A DNA stretch of 64,000 nt from Pseudomonas gingeri (GCF_013385635.1 NZ_JACAPR010000032.1:1-64000), one strand, 5' to 3'. Numbered from the stretch's first letter, positions 18,393 to 27,923 are shown. Numbers and translations: made by a program. Notes: generated by a model from the sequence alone, not told the origin.

Positions 18393-18660
18393 CGTGTCGG
18401 ACTCCGTTATTGTTCTTATTCTTGGCGAAAACGCATCGTGGCGTTTTTCGGGGTTTTACTATTCTGGATACAACGGTATTGCGTAGGAAACGGCAGCCGG
18501 AGCTGTCCGTAGCGAGACTCTAAAGGCTTAACCTTTCACCAACCTTTCAGTGTGGAAGGCCCGATAAACAAAGGGGGATGGTGGCTACCGGCGCCGGGTT
18601 TATTGGGTAAACTCCGCGCTCAGAAGGGCGTCTGACAGCCCCAGTCGAGGTAGGAAATTC

Positions 18661-19332
18661 ATGCGTGTGCTTCTGGTCGAAGACCATCTGCAGTTGGCCG
18701 AAAGCGTGGCCCAGGCGCTCAAGGGCGCGGGCTTGACGGTGGACGTGCTGCACGATGGGGTCGCTGCGGACCTGGCCCTGGGCAGCGAGGAATACGCGGT
18801 GGCGATCCTCGATGTGGGCTTGCCGCGCATGGACGGCTTCGAAGTGCTGGCCCGCCTGCGCGCACGCGGGAAAAACCTGCCAGTGCTGATGCTGACCGCC
18901 CGCAGCGATGTGAAGGATCGGGTCCATGGCCTCAACCTGGGGGCCGACGATTACCTGGCCAAGCCGTTCGAGCTCACGGAGCTGGAAGCACGGGTCAAGG
19001 CTTTGCTGCGCCGCAGTGTGCTCGGCGGCGAGCGTCAGCAGCAATGCGGGGTGCTGGTCTACGACCTGGACACCCGGCGCTTCACCCTCGGCGACGAATT
19101 GTTGACCCTGACCTCCCGCGAGCAAGCGGTGCTCGAAGCGCTGATCGCCCGTCCGGGCCGGGTAATGAGCAAGGAGCAGCTGGCTTCCCAGGTCTTCGGC
19201 CTGGATGAAGAGGCCAGCCCCGACGCCATCGAGATCTACGTGCACCGCCTGCGCAAGAAACTCGATGGCCATGCTGTGGCCATCGTCACCTTCCGTGGTC
19301 TCGGCTATCTGTTGGAAAACCGCGATGCATAG
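18661..19332 (+). CDS. tctD: Response regulator for tricarboxylate transport
   Basis: The 223 aa OmpR-family regulator has a receiver domain (acidic pair E7/D8, phospho-acceptor D51 in ILDVGLPRMDG, KPF near residue 101) and a C-terminal winged helix (residues of about 125-220, ending TFRGLGYLL). It shares an 8-nt overlap with the kinase gene that follows. It is divergent from opdH-tctCBA across a 268 bp region, the likely site of its binding. Confidence 0.92.
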   Translation: MRVLLVEDHLQLAESVAQALKGAGLTVDVLHDGVAADLALGSEEYAVAILDVGLPRMDGFEVLARLRARGKNLPVLMLTARSDVKDRVHGLNLGADDYLAKPFELTELEARVKALLRRSVLGGERQQQCGVLVYDLDTRRFTLGDELLTLTSREQAVLEALIARPGRVMSKEQLASQVFGLDEEASPDAIEIYVHRLRKKLDGHAVAIVTFRGLGYLLENRDA

Positions 19333-20710
19333 GCCCAGCAGCCTGCGTTGGCGGTTGCTGTGGAACCTTGCGCTGCTGCTGGTGGTGTTGATGCTCGCCA
19401 GTGGCTGGAGTGCCTACTGGAATGGCCGCGAAGCCGCCGACACGGCATATGACCGAACCCTGCTGGCGTCGGCGCGAACCATTGCCGCCGGCCTGTCGCA
19501 GCGCGATGGCACCCTCAGCGCCGACGTGCCCTATGTGGCGCTCGATACCTTTGCCTACGACAGCGCGGGACGCATCTACTACCAGGTCAACGATATCCAC
19601 CAGCAACTGATTTCCGGCTACGAAAACCTGCCGCCACCGCCGCCCGGCACCCCGCGCACCGATGACTATCCGGCCCTGGCGCGATTCTACGATGCGCAGT
19701 ACCGCGGCCAGAACGTGCGGGTGGTGAGCCTGCTCAAGGCGGTCAGCGAGCCGAACATGAACGGCATGGCGGAAATTCGCGTGGCCGAGACCGACGAGGC
19801 GCGGGTCAATATGGCCCGTAGCCTGATGGCCGATACGCTGCTGCGCCTGGGCATGCTGGCGGTGGGCGCGTTGCTGCTGGTGTGGTTTGCCGTGAGTGCC
19901 GCGCTGCGTCCGCTGGAGCGCTTGCGCACGGCGGTGGAGGAGCGCCAGCCGGATGACCTGCGGCCCTTGCCGTTGGTGGAGGTGCAGCACGAGTTGTGGC
20001 CGCTGGTACGTGCCCTCAACCATTTCACCGAACGCCTGCGTCGGCAGTTCGAACGCCAGGGGCAGTTTATCGCCGATGCCGCCCACGAACTGCGCACGCC
20101 CCTGGCGGCGTTGAAGGCACGCCTGGAACTGGGGTTGCGTGCCTCTGACGCGGATACCTGGCGCAGCACCCTGGAAACCGCGGCCCAGGGCACCGATCGC
20201 CTGACGCACCTGGCCAACCAGCTGCTGTCGATGGCGCGGGTGGAAAATGGCGCGCGGGCGATTGCCGAGGGCGGCGCGCAGTTGCTCGACCTGAGTCAGC
20301 TGGCCCGGGAGCTGGGCATGGCCATGGCGCCCCTGGCCCATGCCCGAGGCGTGGCGTTGGCGCTGGAAGCGGACGAGCCGGTGTGGTTGCGTGGCGAGCC
20401 GACCCTGCTCAACGAATTGCTGAGCAACCTGGTGGACAACGCGCTGGCCCATACGCCGGTCGGCGGCAATGTGATCCTGCGGGTCAGTGCGCCGGCGGTG
20501 CTGGAAGTGGAAGATGACGGACCGGGGATTCCCCTGGAAGAGCGCGACCGGGTCTTCGAACGCTTCTATCGGCGCAACCAGCAGGGCATGGGCTCGGGAC
20601 TGGGACTGGCGATTGTCGGCGAGATCTGCCGGGCGCATCTGGCGCAGATCAGCCTGCACGACGGCGAGCAGCGCGGGCTGAAGGTGCGGGTGAGTTTTAT
20701 CGCGGGTTGA
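19325..20710 (+). CDS. tctE: Sensor histidine kinase for tricarboxylate transport
   Basis: The 461 aa protein has two membrane helices (about 10-28 and 175-195) around a periplasmic domain, a HAMP-like linker, the phospho-acceptor H-box (FIADAAHELRTPLAALKARL), an N-box (NELLSNLVDNALAHT), and the ATP-lid motifs DDGPGIPLEERDRVFERFYR and GSGLGLAIVGEI. The ATG at 19325 (MHRPSSLRWRL) overlaps the tctD stop; the longer frame from 19205 runs inside tctD and is not credible. It forms a two-component pair with tctD. Confidence 0.92.
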   Translation: MHRPSSLRWRLLWNLALLLVVLMLASGWSAYWNGREAADTAYDRTLLASARTIAAGLSQRDGTLSADVPYVALDTFAYDSAGRIYYQVNDIHQQLISGYENLPPPPPGTPRTDDYPALARFYDAQYRGQNVRVVSLLKAVSEPNMNGMAEIRVAETDEARVNMARSLMADTLLRLGMLAVGALLLVWFAVSAALRPLERLRTAVEERQPDDLRPLPLVEVQHELWPLVRALNHFTERLRRQFERQGQFIADAAHELRTPLAALKARLELGLRASDADTWRSTLETAAQGTDRLTHLANQLLSMARVENGARAIAEGGAQLLDLSQLARELGMAMAPLAHARGVALALEADEPVWLRGEPTLLNELLSNLVDNALAHTPVGGNVILRVSAPAVLEVEDDGPGIPLEERDRVFERFYRRNQQGMGSGLGLAIVGEICRAHLAQISLHDGEQRGLKVRVSFIAG

Positions 20711-20730
20711 TGTGTGGCCCGGACTTTCGC

Positions 20731-20825
20731 TTTCGCGGGCAAGCCCGCTCCCACAAGGTTCGTGGTCGATCATCGGCCTTGTGTGCGCTGGAAGACTGTG
20801 GGAGCGGGCTTGCCCGCGAAAGCGC
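20731..20825. repeat. REPIN-type pair of inverted REP units
   Basis: TTCGCGGGCAAGCCCGCTCC (from 20732) and its inverse GGAGCGGGCTTGCCCGCGAA (ending 20820) face each other about 50 bp apart after tctE. Both are near-perfect to the consensus. Confidence 0.88.
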
Positions 20826-20849
20826 CGGAACAGGCGCCACGCTAAAAGG

Positions 20850-21671
20850 CTAGTTGAACATCATTCGCGCATCGTTGAGTTTTTCGATCCAGGCCTCGCT
20901 GTCCGGGTCCAGGCCCAGCCGCTTGAAGGCCGGCAGGCTGCCGAGCGGGACGTTGGCATAGGCCTGCGTCGTGCCCTGGTGGCAGAACACCGTGGCGATC
21001 TGCACCAGGTCGACGTAGTCCACCGTACCGCTGTCGCGCTCCAGGTCCTGATACTGGCCCGGCAGCCTGACCAGCCGTTCGGGAAAATCCCAGACCCGCA
21101 GCAACTTGTCGCCCAGCAGCGGGTGAATGCTCTCGATCACATGGTCCAGGCTCAACGGGTCGGCGAGCAGTTCGTAGTGATCTTCGGCGTAGGTCAGGAT
21201 CGGCAGCACGCCGATCTGATGTACCAGCCCGCCCAGCGCCGCCTGGTCCGGCTTGAGCGAGGTGTAGTCGCGGCACAGTACGTAGCTGATCCCGGCAATT
21301 TCCAGGCTCTTGCGCCAGACATCGCGCATTTTCTGTTCCACCACCTCGGAGCGGGCGTGGAAGATCTGCTCCATTACCAGGCCGATGGCCAGGTTGCTGC
21401 TGTAGTTCACCCCCAGCCGGGTGATGGCGGTGTGCAGGTCGGTCACTTCATGGCTGGCGCGCAACAGCGGGCTGTTGACCACCTTGATCAGCCGTGCCGA
21501 CAGGGCGGTGTCACCACCGATCACCTTGCTCAGGGTGCTGACGCTGATTTCGGGATCTTCCGCCGCCTCGCGAATCTTCAGGGCGACTTCCGGGAGCGTG
21601 GGCAGAACCAGGTCATCGTTGTCGATGGCCGCTACCAAATCCTGTTGGACCTTTTCCGCCAGCTTGTTCAT
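20850..21671 (-). CDS. HDOD-domain signalling protein
   Basis: The 273 aa protein has an HDOD domain over about residues 20-220 (LPTLPEVALKIREAA, VSTLSKVIGGDTALSARLIKVVNS, GVNYSSNLAIGLVMEQIFH). HDOD proteins resemble HD phosphohydrolases but lack the full metal-binding HD set; here HQIGVLPI and IHPLLGDKLL are the nearest histidine segments. They act in stress, motility or post-transcriptional signalling in Pseudomonas. It is 23 bp from ygfZ on the same strand. Specific role unknown. Confidence 0.85.
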   Translation of the reverse strand: MNKLAEKVQQDLVAAIDNDDLVLPTLPEVALKIREAAEDPEISVSTLSKVIGGDTALSARLIKVVNSPLLRASHEVTDLHTAITRLGVNYSSNLAIGLVMEQIFHARSEVVEQKMRDVWRKSLEIAGISYVLCRDYTSLKPDQAALGGLVHQIGVLPILTYAEDHYELLADPLSLDHVIESIHPLLGDKLLRVWDFPERLVRLPGQYQDLERDSGTVDYVDLVQIATVFCHQGTTQAYANVPLGSLPAFKRLGLDPDSEAWIEKLNDARMMFN

Positions 21672-21694
21672 TTGTGTTCTCTAAGGCGGTGCAG

Positions 21695-22636
21695 TCAGCG
21701 CTGAATCTCGCGATCGCGGTCCAGTTGATAAGGTAGATCCAGCAACGTCAGGGTCGGGCCTTGCAGGTCGCCTAGATGGACGCTGCCTTCTTCGGCCGCG
21801 TCGGCCTGCAGTACCGCCAGCAGTTCGATCGAGTCGCCGGCCGTGGCCGCGATCACCACTTCGCCGATGGCACTGTTGTGGGACGGTGAGAACAGCGCGG
21901 TGCCGGGTTCCGGCAGTTGTCCGGCGGCGAGGGTCAGGCGATACAGGCGGCGCTTGAGCTTGCCCAGGTACTGCATGCGCGCGACGATTTCCTGGCCGGT
22001 GTAGCAGCCTTTCTTGAAGCTCACGCCACCGACGGCCTGCAGGTTGAGCATCTGCGGGATAAACAGTTCGCGGGTCTGCGCCATGACCTGGCCGATGCCG
22101 GCGCGAATCTGTCCGAGCAGCCAGGTATCGAGATCGGCTTCGTGCAGTTGGCCGGCCAGTTGCGCCCGCACGTCCTGTGCCTGGGCCGCCGGTGCCCAGA
22201 GCTCGCTGCGTCCGGTGGAGACACGGATGGCGATCAGGCCATTGGCCCGTGCCACGGCATCGGTTTCCTCGGGCAGGTCGAGGCCCAGGGCGCTCAGCAC
22301 GCTGTCGGCCTGGCCCAGCCCGAAACGGACCCAGCCGGCGCTTTCATCGGTGAGCTTGGACTTGGAGAACACCGCATACTTCTTCAGGTCCGCCAACTGC
22401 GCTTCCAGCAACTCGCCAGCCATGGCCAACAGCACGCCGTCGCCTTCGAGCAGGATGCGGAAACTCGACTGCATGCGGCCTTTCTGCGTGCAGCGGGCGC
22501 CGAGGCTGGCCCGGGTCTCGCTGAGGTAGTTGAGGTTGCAGGTCAACTGACCCTGCAGGAACTTGCTGGCGTCGGAGCCGCGGACGGCGAGAACGCCTTC
22601 GTGGGAAAGGGTGCAGAAAAAAGCGGAATCGGCCAT
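21695..22636 (-). CDS. ygfZ: Folate-binding Fe-S cluster repair/tRNA-modification protein
   Basis: The 313 aa YgfZ protein is related in fold to GcvT and supports folate-dependent maintenance of Fe-S enzymes such as MiaB. The family hallmark KGCYTGQEIVARMQYLGKLK is present, with the conserved Cys. The start MADSAFFCTLSHEG at 22636 is the usual one in Pseudomonas; an upstream in-frame ATG at 22651 lacks a ribosome site. It is divergent from sdhE, as in many gamma-proteobacteria, where the pair is linked through flavin and Fe-S enzyme biogenesis. Confidence 0.93.
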   Translation of the reverse strand: MADSAFFCTLSHEGVLAVRGSDASKFLQGQLTCNLNYLSETRASLGARCTQKGRMQSSFRILLEGDGVLLAMAGELLEAQLADLKKYAVFSKSKLTDESAGWVRFGLGQADSVLSALGLDLPEETDAVARANGLIAIRVSTGRSELWAPAAQAQDVRAQLAGQLHEADLDTWLLGQIRAGIGQVMAQTRELFIPQMLNLQAVGGVSFKKGCYTGQEIVARMQYLGKLKRRLYRLTLAAGQLPEPGTALFSPSHNSAIGEVVIAATAGDSIELLAVLQADAAEEGSVHLGDLQGPTLTLLDLPYQLDRDREIQR

Positions 22637-22787
22637 GGGTCTTCGCAGCATGAATAGGTCTGACGGACATCATAGAGGGGCGCCCTGGAAATGGGTAGTT
22701 CACAAAATGCCGCGTGCCCCCGACCAAAGCCGACTGTGCTGTGGCAATCGGGCCTGTATACTTGCGCACAAATTTGAGGAGCGCTCC

Positions 22788-23042
22788 ATGGTCGAAGATG
22801 TAGAACTCAATCGCCTCTATTGGCACAGCCGCCGCGGCATGCTGGAACTGGACGTGCTGTTGGTACCGTTCGTCAAGGAGGTGTATGCGCATCTGAATGA
22901 CGTCGACCGCGAGTGCTATCGCAAGCTGCTCGAATGCGAAGACCAGGATATGTTCGGCTGGTTCATGGAGCGTTCCGAATCGGAAGATCCGGAGCTGCAG
23001 CGCATGGTGCGCATGATCCTGGACCGTGTTCAGCCCAAGTAA
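22788..23042 (+). CDS. sdhE: Succinate dehydrogenase flavinylation factor
   Basis: The 84 aa protein contains the RGM-E motif (RRGMLELD, residues of about 14-21) that SdhE uses to promote covalent FAD attachment to SdhA. GAGGAGCG precedes the ATG at 22788. Its 3' end overlaps the cptA start by 17 nt, giving the conserved sdhE-ygfX pair. Confidence 0.94.
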   Translation: MVEDVELNRLYWHSRRGMLELDVLLVPFVKEVYAHLNDVDRECYRKLLECEDQDMFGWFMERSESEDPELQRMVRMILDRVQPK

Positions 23043-23478
23043 CACGTTCGAATGCCGCTGGCAGGCCTCACGGCTGTTGCTGGCGGCGTATCTCGGGGCC
23101 CTGGGCCTGGCGTTGCTGTCGTGTTTCCTGCTGGAAATTCCGCTCTGGGCGAGCCTGTCCGGGGTTTTGCTGTGTCTGCTCCACGGGGCCTGGGCGGTGC
23201 CGCGGCAAATACGCCTGGACCATCCGTCGGCTTTTACCGGTTTGCGCCGTGACGAGCGGGGCTGGCAGCTCTGGAGTCGGGCGGCTGGCTGGCAGCCGGT
23301 GCAGTTGCAGCGTGACAGCCTCGCATTGCCCTGGCTGGTGGTGCTGCGTTTGCGCAGGCAGGGCGACCGGTGGCCGCGCTCGATCTGCGTGCCCCGCGAC
23401 GCGCTGGCGAGCGACCTGCATCGGCGCCTGCGCGTGCGGCTGAAGTTCAGTCGACGTAGGTGGGCGGCACCAGGATAG
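23026..23478 (+). CDS. cptA: YgfX-type membrane protein (CptA)
   Basis: The 150 aa protein has two adjacent membrane helices (about 14-32 and 34-54) and a basic soluble C-terminus (HRRLRVRLKFSRRRW), the layout of E. coli YgfX/CptA. That protein was described as the toxin of a toxin-antitoxin pair with SdhE; that role is debated. It starts with GTG at 23026 inside the end of sdhE. Its last 32 nt overlap the convergent nadB gene. Confidence 0.85.
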   Translation: MFSPSNTFECRWQASRLLLAAYLGALGLALLSCFLLEIPLWASLSGVLLCLLHGAWAVPRQIRLDHPSAFTGLRRDERGWQLWSRAAGWQPVQLQRDSLALPWLVVLRLRRQGDRWPRSICVPRDALASDLHRRLRVRLKFSRRRWAAPG

Positions 23479-25063
23479 TGTCGAGGGCCTCGGGCAGCAG
23501 GTCCGGGTAGTCGAGGGTGTAATGCAGGCCCCGGCTTTCCTTGCGCTCCATGGCCGAACGAATCATCAACTCGGCCACCTGGGCCAGATTGCGCAGCTCG
23601 ATCAGGTCGCGACTGACCTTGTAGTTACTGTAGAACTCGTCGATCTCGTCCAGCAGCAGGCGCACCCGGTGCTGAGCCCGTTGCAGGCGCTTGTTGGTGC
23701 GCACGATGCCGACGTAGTCCCACATGAAGCGCCGCAGTTCATCCCAGTTGTGGGCGATGATCACGTCTTCGTCGGAGTCGGTCACCTGGCTCGCATCCCA
23801 GCTCGGCAAGGCCACGGGTACGGCGACCTGCGGCAACTGCTGGAGAATGTCGGCGGCCGCCGAGCGGGCATAGACGAAGCATTCGAGCAGCGAGTTGCTG
23901 GCCATGCGGTTGGCACCGTGCAGGCCGGTAAAGCTGGTTTCGCCAATGGCATACAGGCCGGGGATATCGGTGCGCCCCTGCTGGTCGACCAGCACGCCAC
24001 CACAGGTGTAGTGCGCCGCCGGGACCACCGGGATCGGCTGCCTGGTGATGTCGATGGAGAATTCCAGGCAGCGTTCATACACCGTCGGGAAGTGCGCCTT
24101 GATAAACGCTTCGGGCTTGTGGCTGATGTCCAGGTAGACGCAGTCGATGCCCAGGCGCTTCATCTCGTGGTCGATGGCCCGGGCGACGATATCCCGTGGC
24201 GCCAGCTCCGCCCGAGGGTCGAAGCGCGGCATGAAGCGTTCGCCGTTGGGCAGCTTCAGGTGGGCGCCTTCGCCGCGCAGGGCTTCGGTGATCAGGAAGC
24301 TCTTGGCCTGCGGGTGATACAGGCAGGTCGGGTGGAACTGGTTGAACTCCAGGTTCGCCACCCGGCAGCCCGAACGCCAGGCCATGGCGATGCCGTCGCC
24401 GCAGGCGCCGTCCGGGTTGCTGGTATAGAGGTAGACCTTGGCCGCGCCGCCCGAGGCGAGGATGGTGAAGCGCGCGCCGTAGGTGTCGACTTCGCCCGTA
24501 CCGCGATTGAGCACATAGGCGCCCAGGCAGCGGTCGCCGTCCAGACCCAGGCGTTTTTCGGTGATCAGGTCGACCGCCACGCGCTGCTCCAGCAGCTCGA
24601 TGTTCGGGCGTTGCCGGGCCTGCTCCAGCAGGGTCGTGAAGATCGCCGCGCCGGTGGCATCGGCGGCGTGGATGATGCGCCGATGACTGTGGCCGCCTTC
24701 ACGGGTCAGGTGGAACTCGAAACCGCCGTCGTCGACGTTGGCTTCTTCGTCGCGGGTGAACGGCACGCCCTGGTCGATCAGCCACTGGATGGCCTCGCGG
24801 CTGTGCTCGACGGTGAAGCGCACCGCGTCTTCATGGCATAGGCCGCCACCGGCGTTGAGGGTGTCCTCGACATGGGACTGTACGGTGTCGGTATCGTCCA
24901 GCACGGCGGCGACGCCACCCTGGGCCCAGTAGGTCGAGCCGTTGGCCAGGTTGCCCTTGCTCAGCACGGCAATGCGCAGGTGGCCCGGCAGGGTCAGCGC
25001 CAGGCTCAGGCCGGCGGCGCCGCTGCCGATCACCAGCACATCGTGTTGAAAATGTTGGCTCAT
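23447..25063 (-). CDS. nadB: L-aspartate oxidase
   Basis: The 538 aa flavoenzyme oxidises L-aspartate to iminoaspartate, the first step of de novo NAD synthesis. The FAD-binding VLVIGSGAAGLSLAL is at about residues 9-23, the AQGGVAAVL and EGGHSHRRIIHA active-site segments follow, and the FAD cap GANRMASNSLLECFVYARSA is near 350. The ATG at 25063 (MSQHFQHDVLV) is chosen over the open frame to 25111. It is divergent from algU, the common Pseudomonas order. Confidence 0.95.
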   Translation of the reverse strand: MSQHFQHDVLVIGSGAAGLSLALTLPGHLRIAVLSKGNLANGSTYWAQGGVAAVLDDTDTVQSHVEDTLNAGGGLCHEDAVRFTVEHSREAIQWLIDQGVPFTRDEEANVDDGGFEFHLTREGGHSHRRIIHAADATGAAIFTTLLEQARQRPNIELLEQRVAVDLITEKRLGLDGDRCLGAYVLNRGTGEVDTYGARFTILASGGAAKVYLYTSNPDGACGDGIAMAWRSGCRVANLEFNQFHPTCLYHPQAKSFLITEALRGEGAHLKLPNGERFMPRFDPRAELAPRDIVARAIDHEMKRLGIDCVYLDISHKPEAFIKAHFPTVYERCLEFSIDITRQPIPVVPAAHYTCGGVLVDQQGRTDIPGLYAIGETSFTGLHGANRMASNSLLECFVYARSAAADILQQLPQVAVPVALPSWDASQVTDSDEDVIIAHNWDELRRFMWDYVGIVRTNKRLQRAQHRVRLLLDEIDEFYSNYKVSRDLIELRNLAQVAELMIRSAMERKESRGLHYTLDYPDLLPEALDTILVPPTYVD

Positions 25064-25319
25064 CTCTAGGAATCCGAAAAACGCCCGGGTGGGCCACGGA
25101 GCCCGCCACACAGCGCACTAGTATATGGCTGGGGGGATCGGCACAATAGCCGGGCCTTCGTGGCATTGTGAAACTACAGCGGGCAGGAAGTGTGCGCCAC
25201 TCTGGGTCGCCGTGCATGTGCTTTTGCACGGTAAGACGATGATTTTTCGGCTATAACAAGGGTCAGGCACTCTGTGTTCGCTGAAGTAGCATAATGCTAT
25301 TGCTTTCTGCGGCTCCCGG

Positions 25320-25346
25320 GAACTTTTGCACCCCCCCGGGTTCCAT
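25320..25346 (+). promoter_or_regulatory. Candidate AlgU-dependent promoter (distal)
   Basis: GAACTT (25320-25325), a 16-nt spacer and TCCAT (25342-25346) fit the AlgU/RpoE consensus GAACTT-N16/17-TCnnA in the -35 and less well in the -10. This would support autoregulation as known for P. aeruginosa algU. Confidence 0.5.
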
Positions 25347-25514
25347 AGGCAGGCGCCTGGAAGAAGGGGACAGCGTCGGCTTTATGCGCAGCCTGATGAG
25401 AGGGCTTCGCAGGCTAATTCGACGACAAGATTATTCACGCAGTCGGCCAAGCCCGAGCTGCGTTTTTCGTGTGTGTCCGTTCAGCGGGCCGCAGGAAACT
25501 TGCTTGAAGGGGGA

Positions 25515-25541
25515 GAACTTTTGCCAAAAGCCCGAGTCTAT
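25515..25541 (+). promoter_or_regulatory. Candidate AlgU-dependent promoter (proximal)
   Basis: GAACTT (25515-25520), a 16-nt spacer and TCTAT (25537-25541) lie 60 nt before the algU start and match the AlgU -35/-10 pattern. This is the more convincing of the two. Confidence 0.6.
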
Positions 25542-25600
25542 GTTTGCAAGCCTGATCAATTAGCAATGGCAGCCTCCTTCAAGTCCTATGAGGAGTGTTC

Positions 25601-26182
25601 ATGCTAACCCAGGAAGAGGATCAGCAGCTGGTCGAACGCGTTCAACGCGGCGACAAGCGGGCTTTCGATCTGCTAGTGCTGAAATACCAGCACAAAATTC
25701 TCGGGTTGATCGTGCGATTCGTGCACGACACCCATGAAGCCCAGGACGTTGCACAAGAAGCCTTTATCAAAGCCTACCGTGCGCTGGGTAATTTTCGCGG
25801 CGACAGTGCTTTTTATACCTGGCTGTACCGTATCGCCATCAACACGGCGAAAAACTATCTGGTGTCCCGCGGTCGCAGGCCACCAGACAGTGATGTGAGT
25901 TCCGAGGATGCTGAGTTCTATGACGGCGATCATGGCCTGAAAGACCTCGAGTCACCGGAGCGTGCGTTGCTCCGGGATGAGATCGAGGGCACCGTCCATC
26001 GAACCATCCAGCAACTGCCAGAAGATTTGCGTACGGCGTTAACTTTACGTGAATTCGATGGTCTGAGTTATGAGGACATTGCGGCCGTCATGCAATGTCC
26101 TGTGGGCACCGTGCGCTCCCGGATTTTCCGCGCTCGGGAGGCCATAGATAAAGCCCTGCAGCCGTTGTTGCAGGAAACCTGA
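25601..26182 (+). CDS. algU: ECF sigma factor AlgU (RpoE-type, sigma-22)
   Basis: The 193 aa sigma factor drives the envelope-stress and alginate regulon. Region 2 (QRGDKRAFDLLVLKYQHKI, DVAQEAFIKAYRALGNFRG) and region 4 (LREFDGLSYEDIAAVMQCPV, GTVRSRIFRARE) are intact. The ATG at 25601 (MLTQEEDQQ) has AGGAG 6 nt upstream; the in-frame ATG at 25595 is less well placed. It is the first gene of algU-mucA-mucB-mucD. MucA holds it inactive at the membrane. Confidence 0.97.
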   Translation: MLTQEEDQQLVERVQRGDKRAFDLLVLKYQHKILGLIVRFVHDTHEAQDVAQEAFIKAYRALGNFRGDSAFYTWLYRIAINTAKNYLVSRGRRPPDSDVSSEDAEFYDGDHGLKDLESPERALLRDEIEGTVHRTIQQLPEDLRTALTLREFDGLSYEDIAAVMQCPVGTVRSRIFRAREAIDKALQPLLQET

Positions 26183-26213
26183 GACAGCGGCGACAGCCAA
26201 GAGAGGAACCGTC

Positions 26214-26801
26214 ATGAGTCGTGAAGCCCTGCAGGAATCGCTGTCCGCGGTGATGGATAACGAAGCGGACGAATTGGAATTGCGTCGGGTACTGGGTGCC
26301 CTTGACGATGCCGACACCCGTGCTACCTGGTCTCGTTACCAAATCGCCCGGGCAGTGATGCACAAGGAACTGTTGGATCCGCGCCTGGATATCGCTTCGG
26401 CCGTATCGGCAGCCCTGGCTGGCGAAGAAGTCCCGGCCAAGAGTTCCCGTGGTCCCTGGCGTACCCTCGGCCGCCTGGCCGTGGCTGCTTCGGTGACCGT
26501 GGCGGTGTTGGCTGGCGTGCGTTTCTACAACCAGGATGACATTGCCGGCGCGCAACTGGCCCAGCAATCGAACCAGCCTGGCCTGGCTGCTCCGACAGCC
26601 AAGGGCCCGGCGGTACTGGCCGGCTATACTGAAGGTTCCGAGCCCACCGGGCCGATGGCCAACGGCGTGCTGCAGCAAGGCCAGCCGGGCTGGGACCAGC
26701 GTCTGCCAGGCTACCTGCGCCAGCACGCGCAGCAAGCTGCCCTGAAAGGCACTGAGAGCGCTCTGCCCTACGCGCGTGCCGCCAGCCTGGAAAACCGCTA
26801 A
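26214..26801 (+). CDS. mucA: Anti-sigma factor MucA
   Basis: The 195 aa protein has a cytoplasmic AlgU-binding domain (MSREALQESLSAVMDNEADE, residues 1 to about 80), one membrane helix (LAVAASVTVAVLAGVRF, about residues 86-102) and a periplasmic tail. Length is the same as functional MucA (about 194 aa in P. aeruginosa), so no mucoid-type truncation is present. The periplasmic C-terminus ends ASLENR rather than a bulky hydrophobic tripeptide. It is 31 nt after algU. Confidence 0.96.
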   Translation: MSREALQESLSAVMDNEADELELRRVLGALDDADTRATWSRYQIARAVMHKELLDPRLDIASAVSAALAGEEVPAKSSRGPWRTLGRLAVAASVTVAVLAGVRFYNQDDIAGAQLAQQSNQPGLAAPTAKGPAVLAGYTEGSEPTGPMANGVLQQGQPGWDQRLPGYLRQHAQQAALKGTESALPYARAASLENR

Positions 26802-26813
26802 GTAAGGAGGATC

Positions 26814-27794
26814 ATGCGCGCGCTACCTCTTCTAACGCTTGCCCTGGCCGGTGGGTTCATCCTGACCGCCCAGGCCGACGAAGCCCAGGACTGGTTGGAA
26901 CGTCTTGGGCAAGCCGAGCAGCAGCAAAGCTTCCAGGGCACTTTCGTCTACGAACGCAACGGCAGTTTCTCGACCCACCGCATCTGGCATCTGGTCCGGA
27001 ACGGTCAGGTTCGTGAGCGCTTGCTTCAACTGGATGGCTCGGCACAAGAGGTCGTACGCGTCGACGGGCACACCGAGTGTGTCAGTGGCACCCTGGTCGC
27101 CGGACTCGGCGAGTCGCCCGATGCCCACGCCCGTGCGCTGGATCCGCAGAAACTCAACGCCTGGTATGACATTGCCGTCGTCGGCAAGTCACGCGTCGCC
27201 GGCCGTCCGGCGGTAATCGTGTCACTGACGCCGCGCGACCAGCATCGCTACGGTTTCGAATTGCACCTGGATCGCCAGACCGGCTTGCCGCTCAAGTCGT
27301 TGCTGATCAACGACAAGGGGCAATTGCTCGAACGTTTCCAGTTCACCGAATTGAATACTTCCGAAGTGCCCCAGGACAGCCAGTTGCAGGCCGGTGCCGA
27401 ATGCAAGCCGGTGGTATTGCTCAGCAACCAGGCGCAGGCCAAGGTCCAGGTCCTGGGCAGCAAGGTGGCGCAACTGTGGCATTCCGACTGGCTGCCGCCG
27501 GGCTTCGAACTGGTGAGCAGCACGGCGCGCATCGATCCGCAGTCCAAGACCCAGGTCAACAGCCTCATGTATGACGATGGACTGGCGCGTTTCTCGGTCT
27601 TCCTCGAACCCCTCAACGGCGCCAGCATCACGGATACCCGTACCCAGCTGGGACCCACTGTCGCGGTTTCCCGGCGCCTGACCACCCCGAGCGGGGAAAT
27701 CATGGTCACGGTGGTGGGCGAGATTCCCATCGGTACCGCCGAACGGATCGCCTTGTCGATGCGCGCCGGCGATGCGCAGGCCAGCAAGCAGTGA
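26814..27794 (+). CDS. mucB: Periplasmic regulator MucB (RseB-like)
   Basis: The 326 aa lipoprotein-carrier-fold protein has a signal peptide (MRALPLLTLALAGGFILTAQA) and the RseB hallmark FQGTFVYERNGSFSTHRIWH. It binds the periplasmic part of MucA and shields it from proteolysis by AlgW. The gene starts 12 nt after mucA with AAGGAGG before the ATG, so it is co-translated. Confidence 0.95.
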   Translation: MRALPLLTLALAGGFILTAQADEAQDWLERLGQAEQQQSFQGTFVYERNGSFSTHRIWHLVRNGQVRERLLQLDGSAQEVVRVDGHTECVSGTLVAGLGESPDAHARALDPQKLNAWYDIAVVGKSRVAGRPAVIVSLTPRDQHRYGFELHLDRQTGLPLKSLLINDKGQLLERFQFTELNTSEVPQDSQLQAGAECKPVVLLSNQAQAKVQVLGSKVAQLWHSDWLPPGFELVSSTARIDPQSKTQVNSLMYDDGLARFSVFLEPLNGASITDTRTQLGPTVAVSRRLTTPSGEIMVTVVGEIPIGTAERIALSMRAGDAQASKQ

Positions 27795-27923
27795 GTCGCT
27801 GATCCATGACCCTTGGTGACTCGATCCTGTCTTCACATGCAGCCGCCCCGGCGGTGGGATCGAGATGCCGAAATGTCCGGTGATCATTTTCATTTGCAAA
27901 ACAAACCGAATTTTCCTATAGGT

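Larger units (their letters stand above)
25064..25600. other. nadB-algU intergenic region with multiple promoters
   Basis: This 537 bp region holds the algU promoters. Two candidate AlgU-type promoters are visible (25320-25346 and 25515-25541). ORFs in it (for example from 25294) have no family resemblance and are not supported. Confidence 0.6.

Noticed and set aside
25294..25607. ORFs in the nadB-algU intergenic region
   Set aside because: They overlap the AlgU promoters, have no ribosome site fitting their start and no recognisable motif.
25601..26801. mucA mucoid-type frameshift
   Set aside because: The mucA frame is intact at 195 codons with its membrane helix and periplasmic tail.
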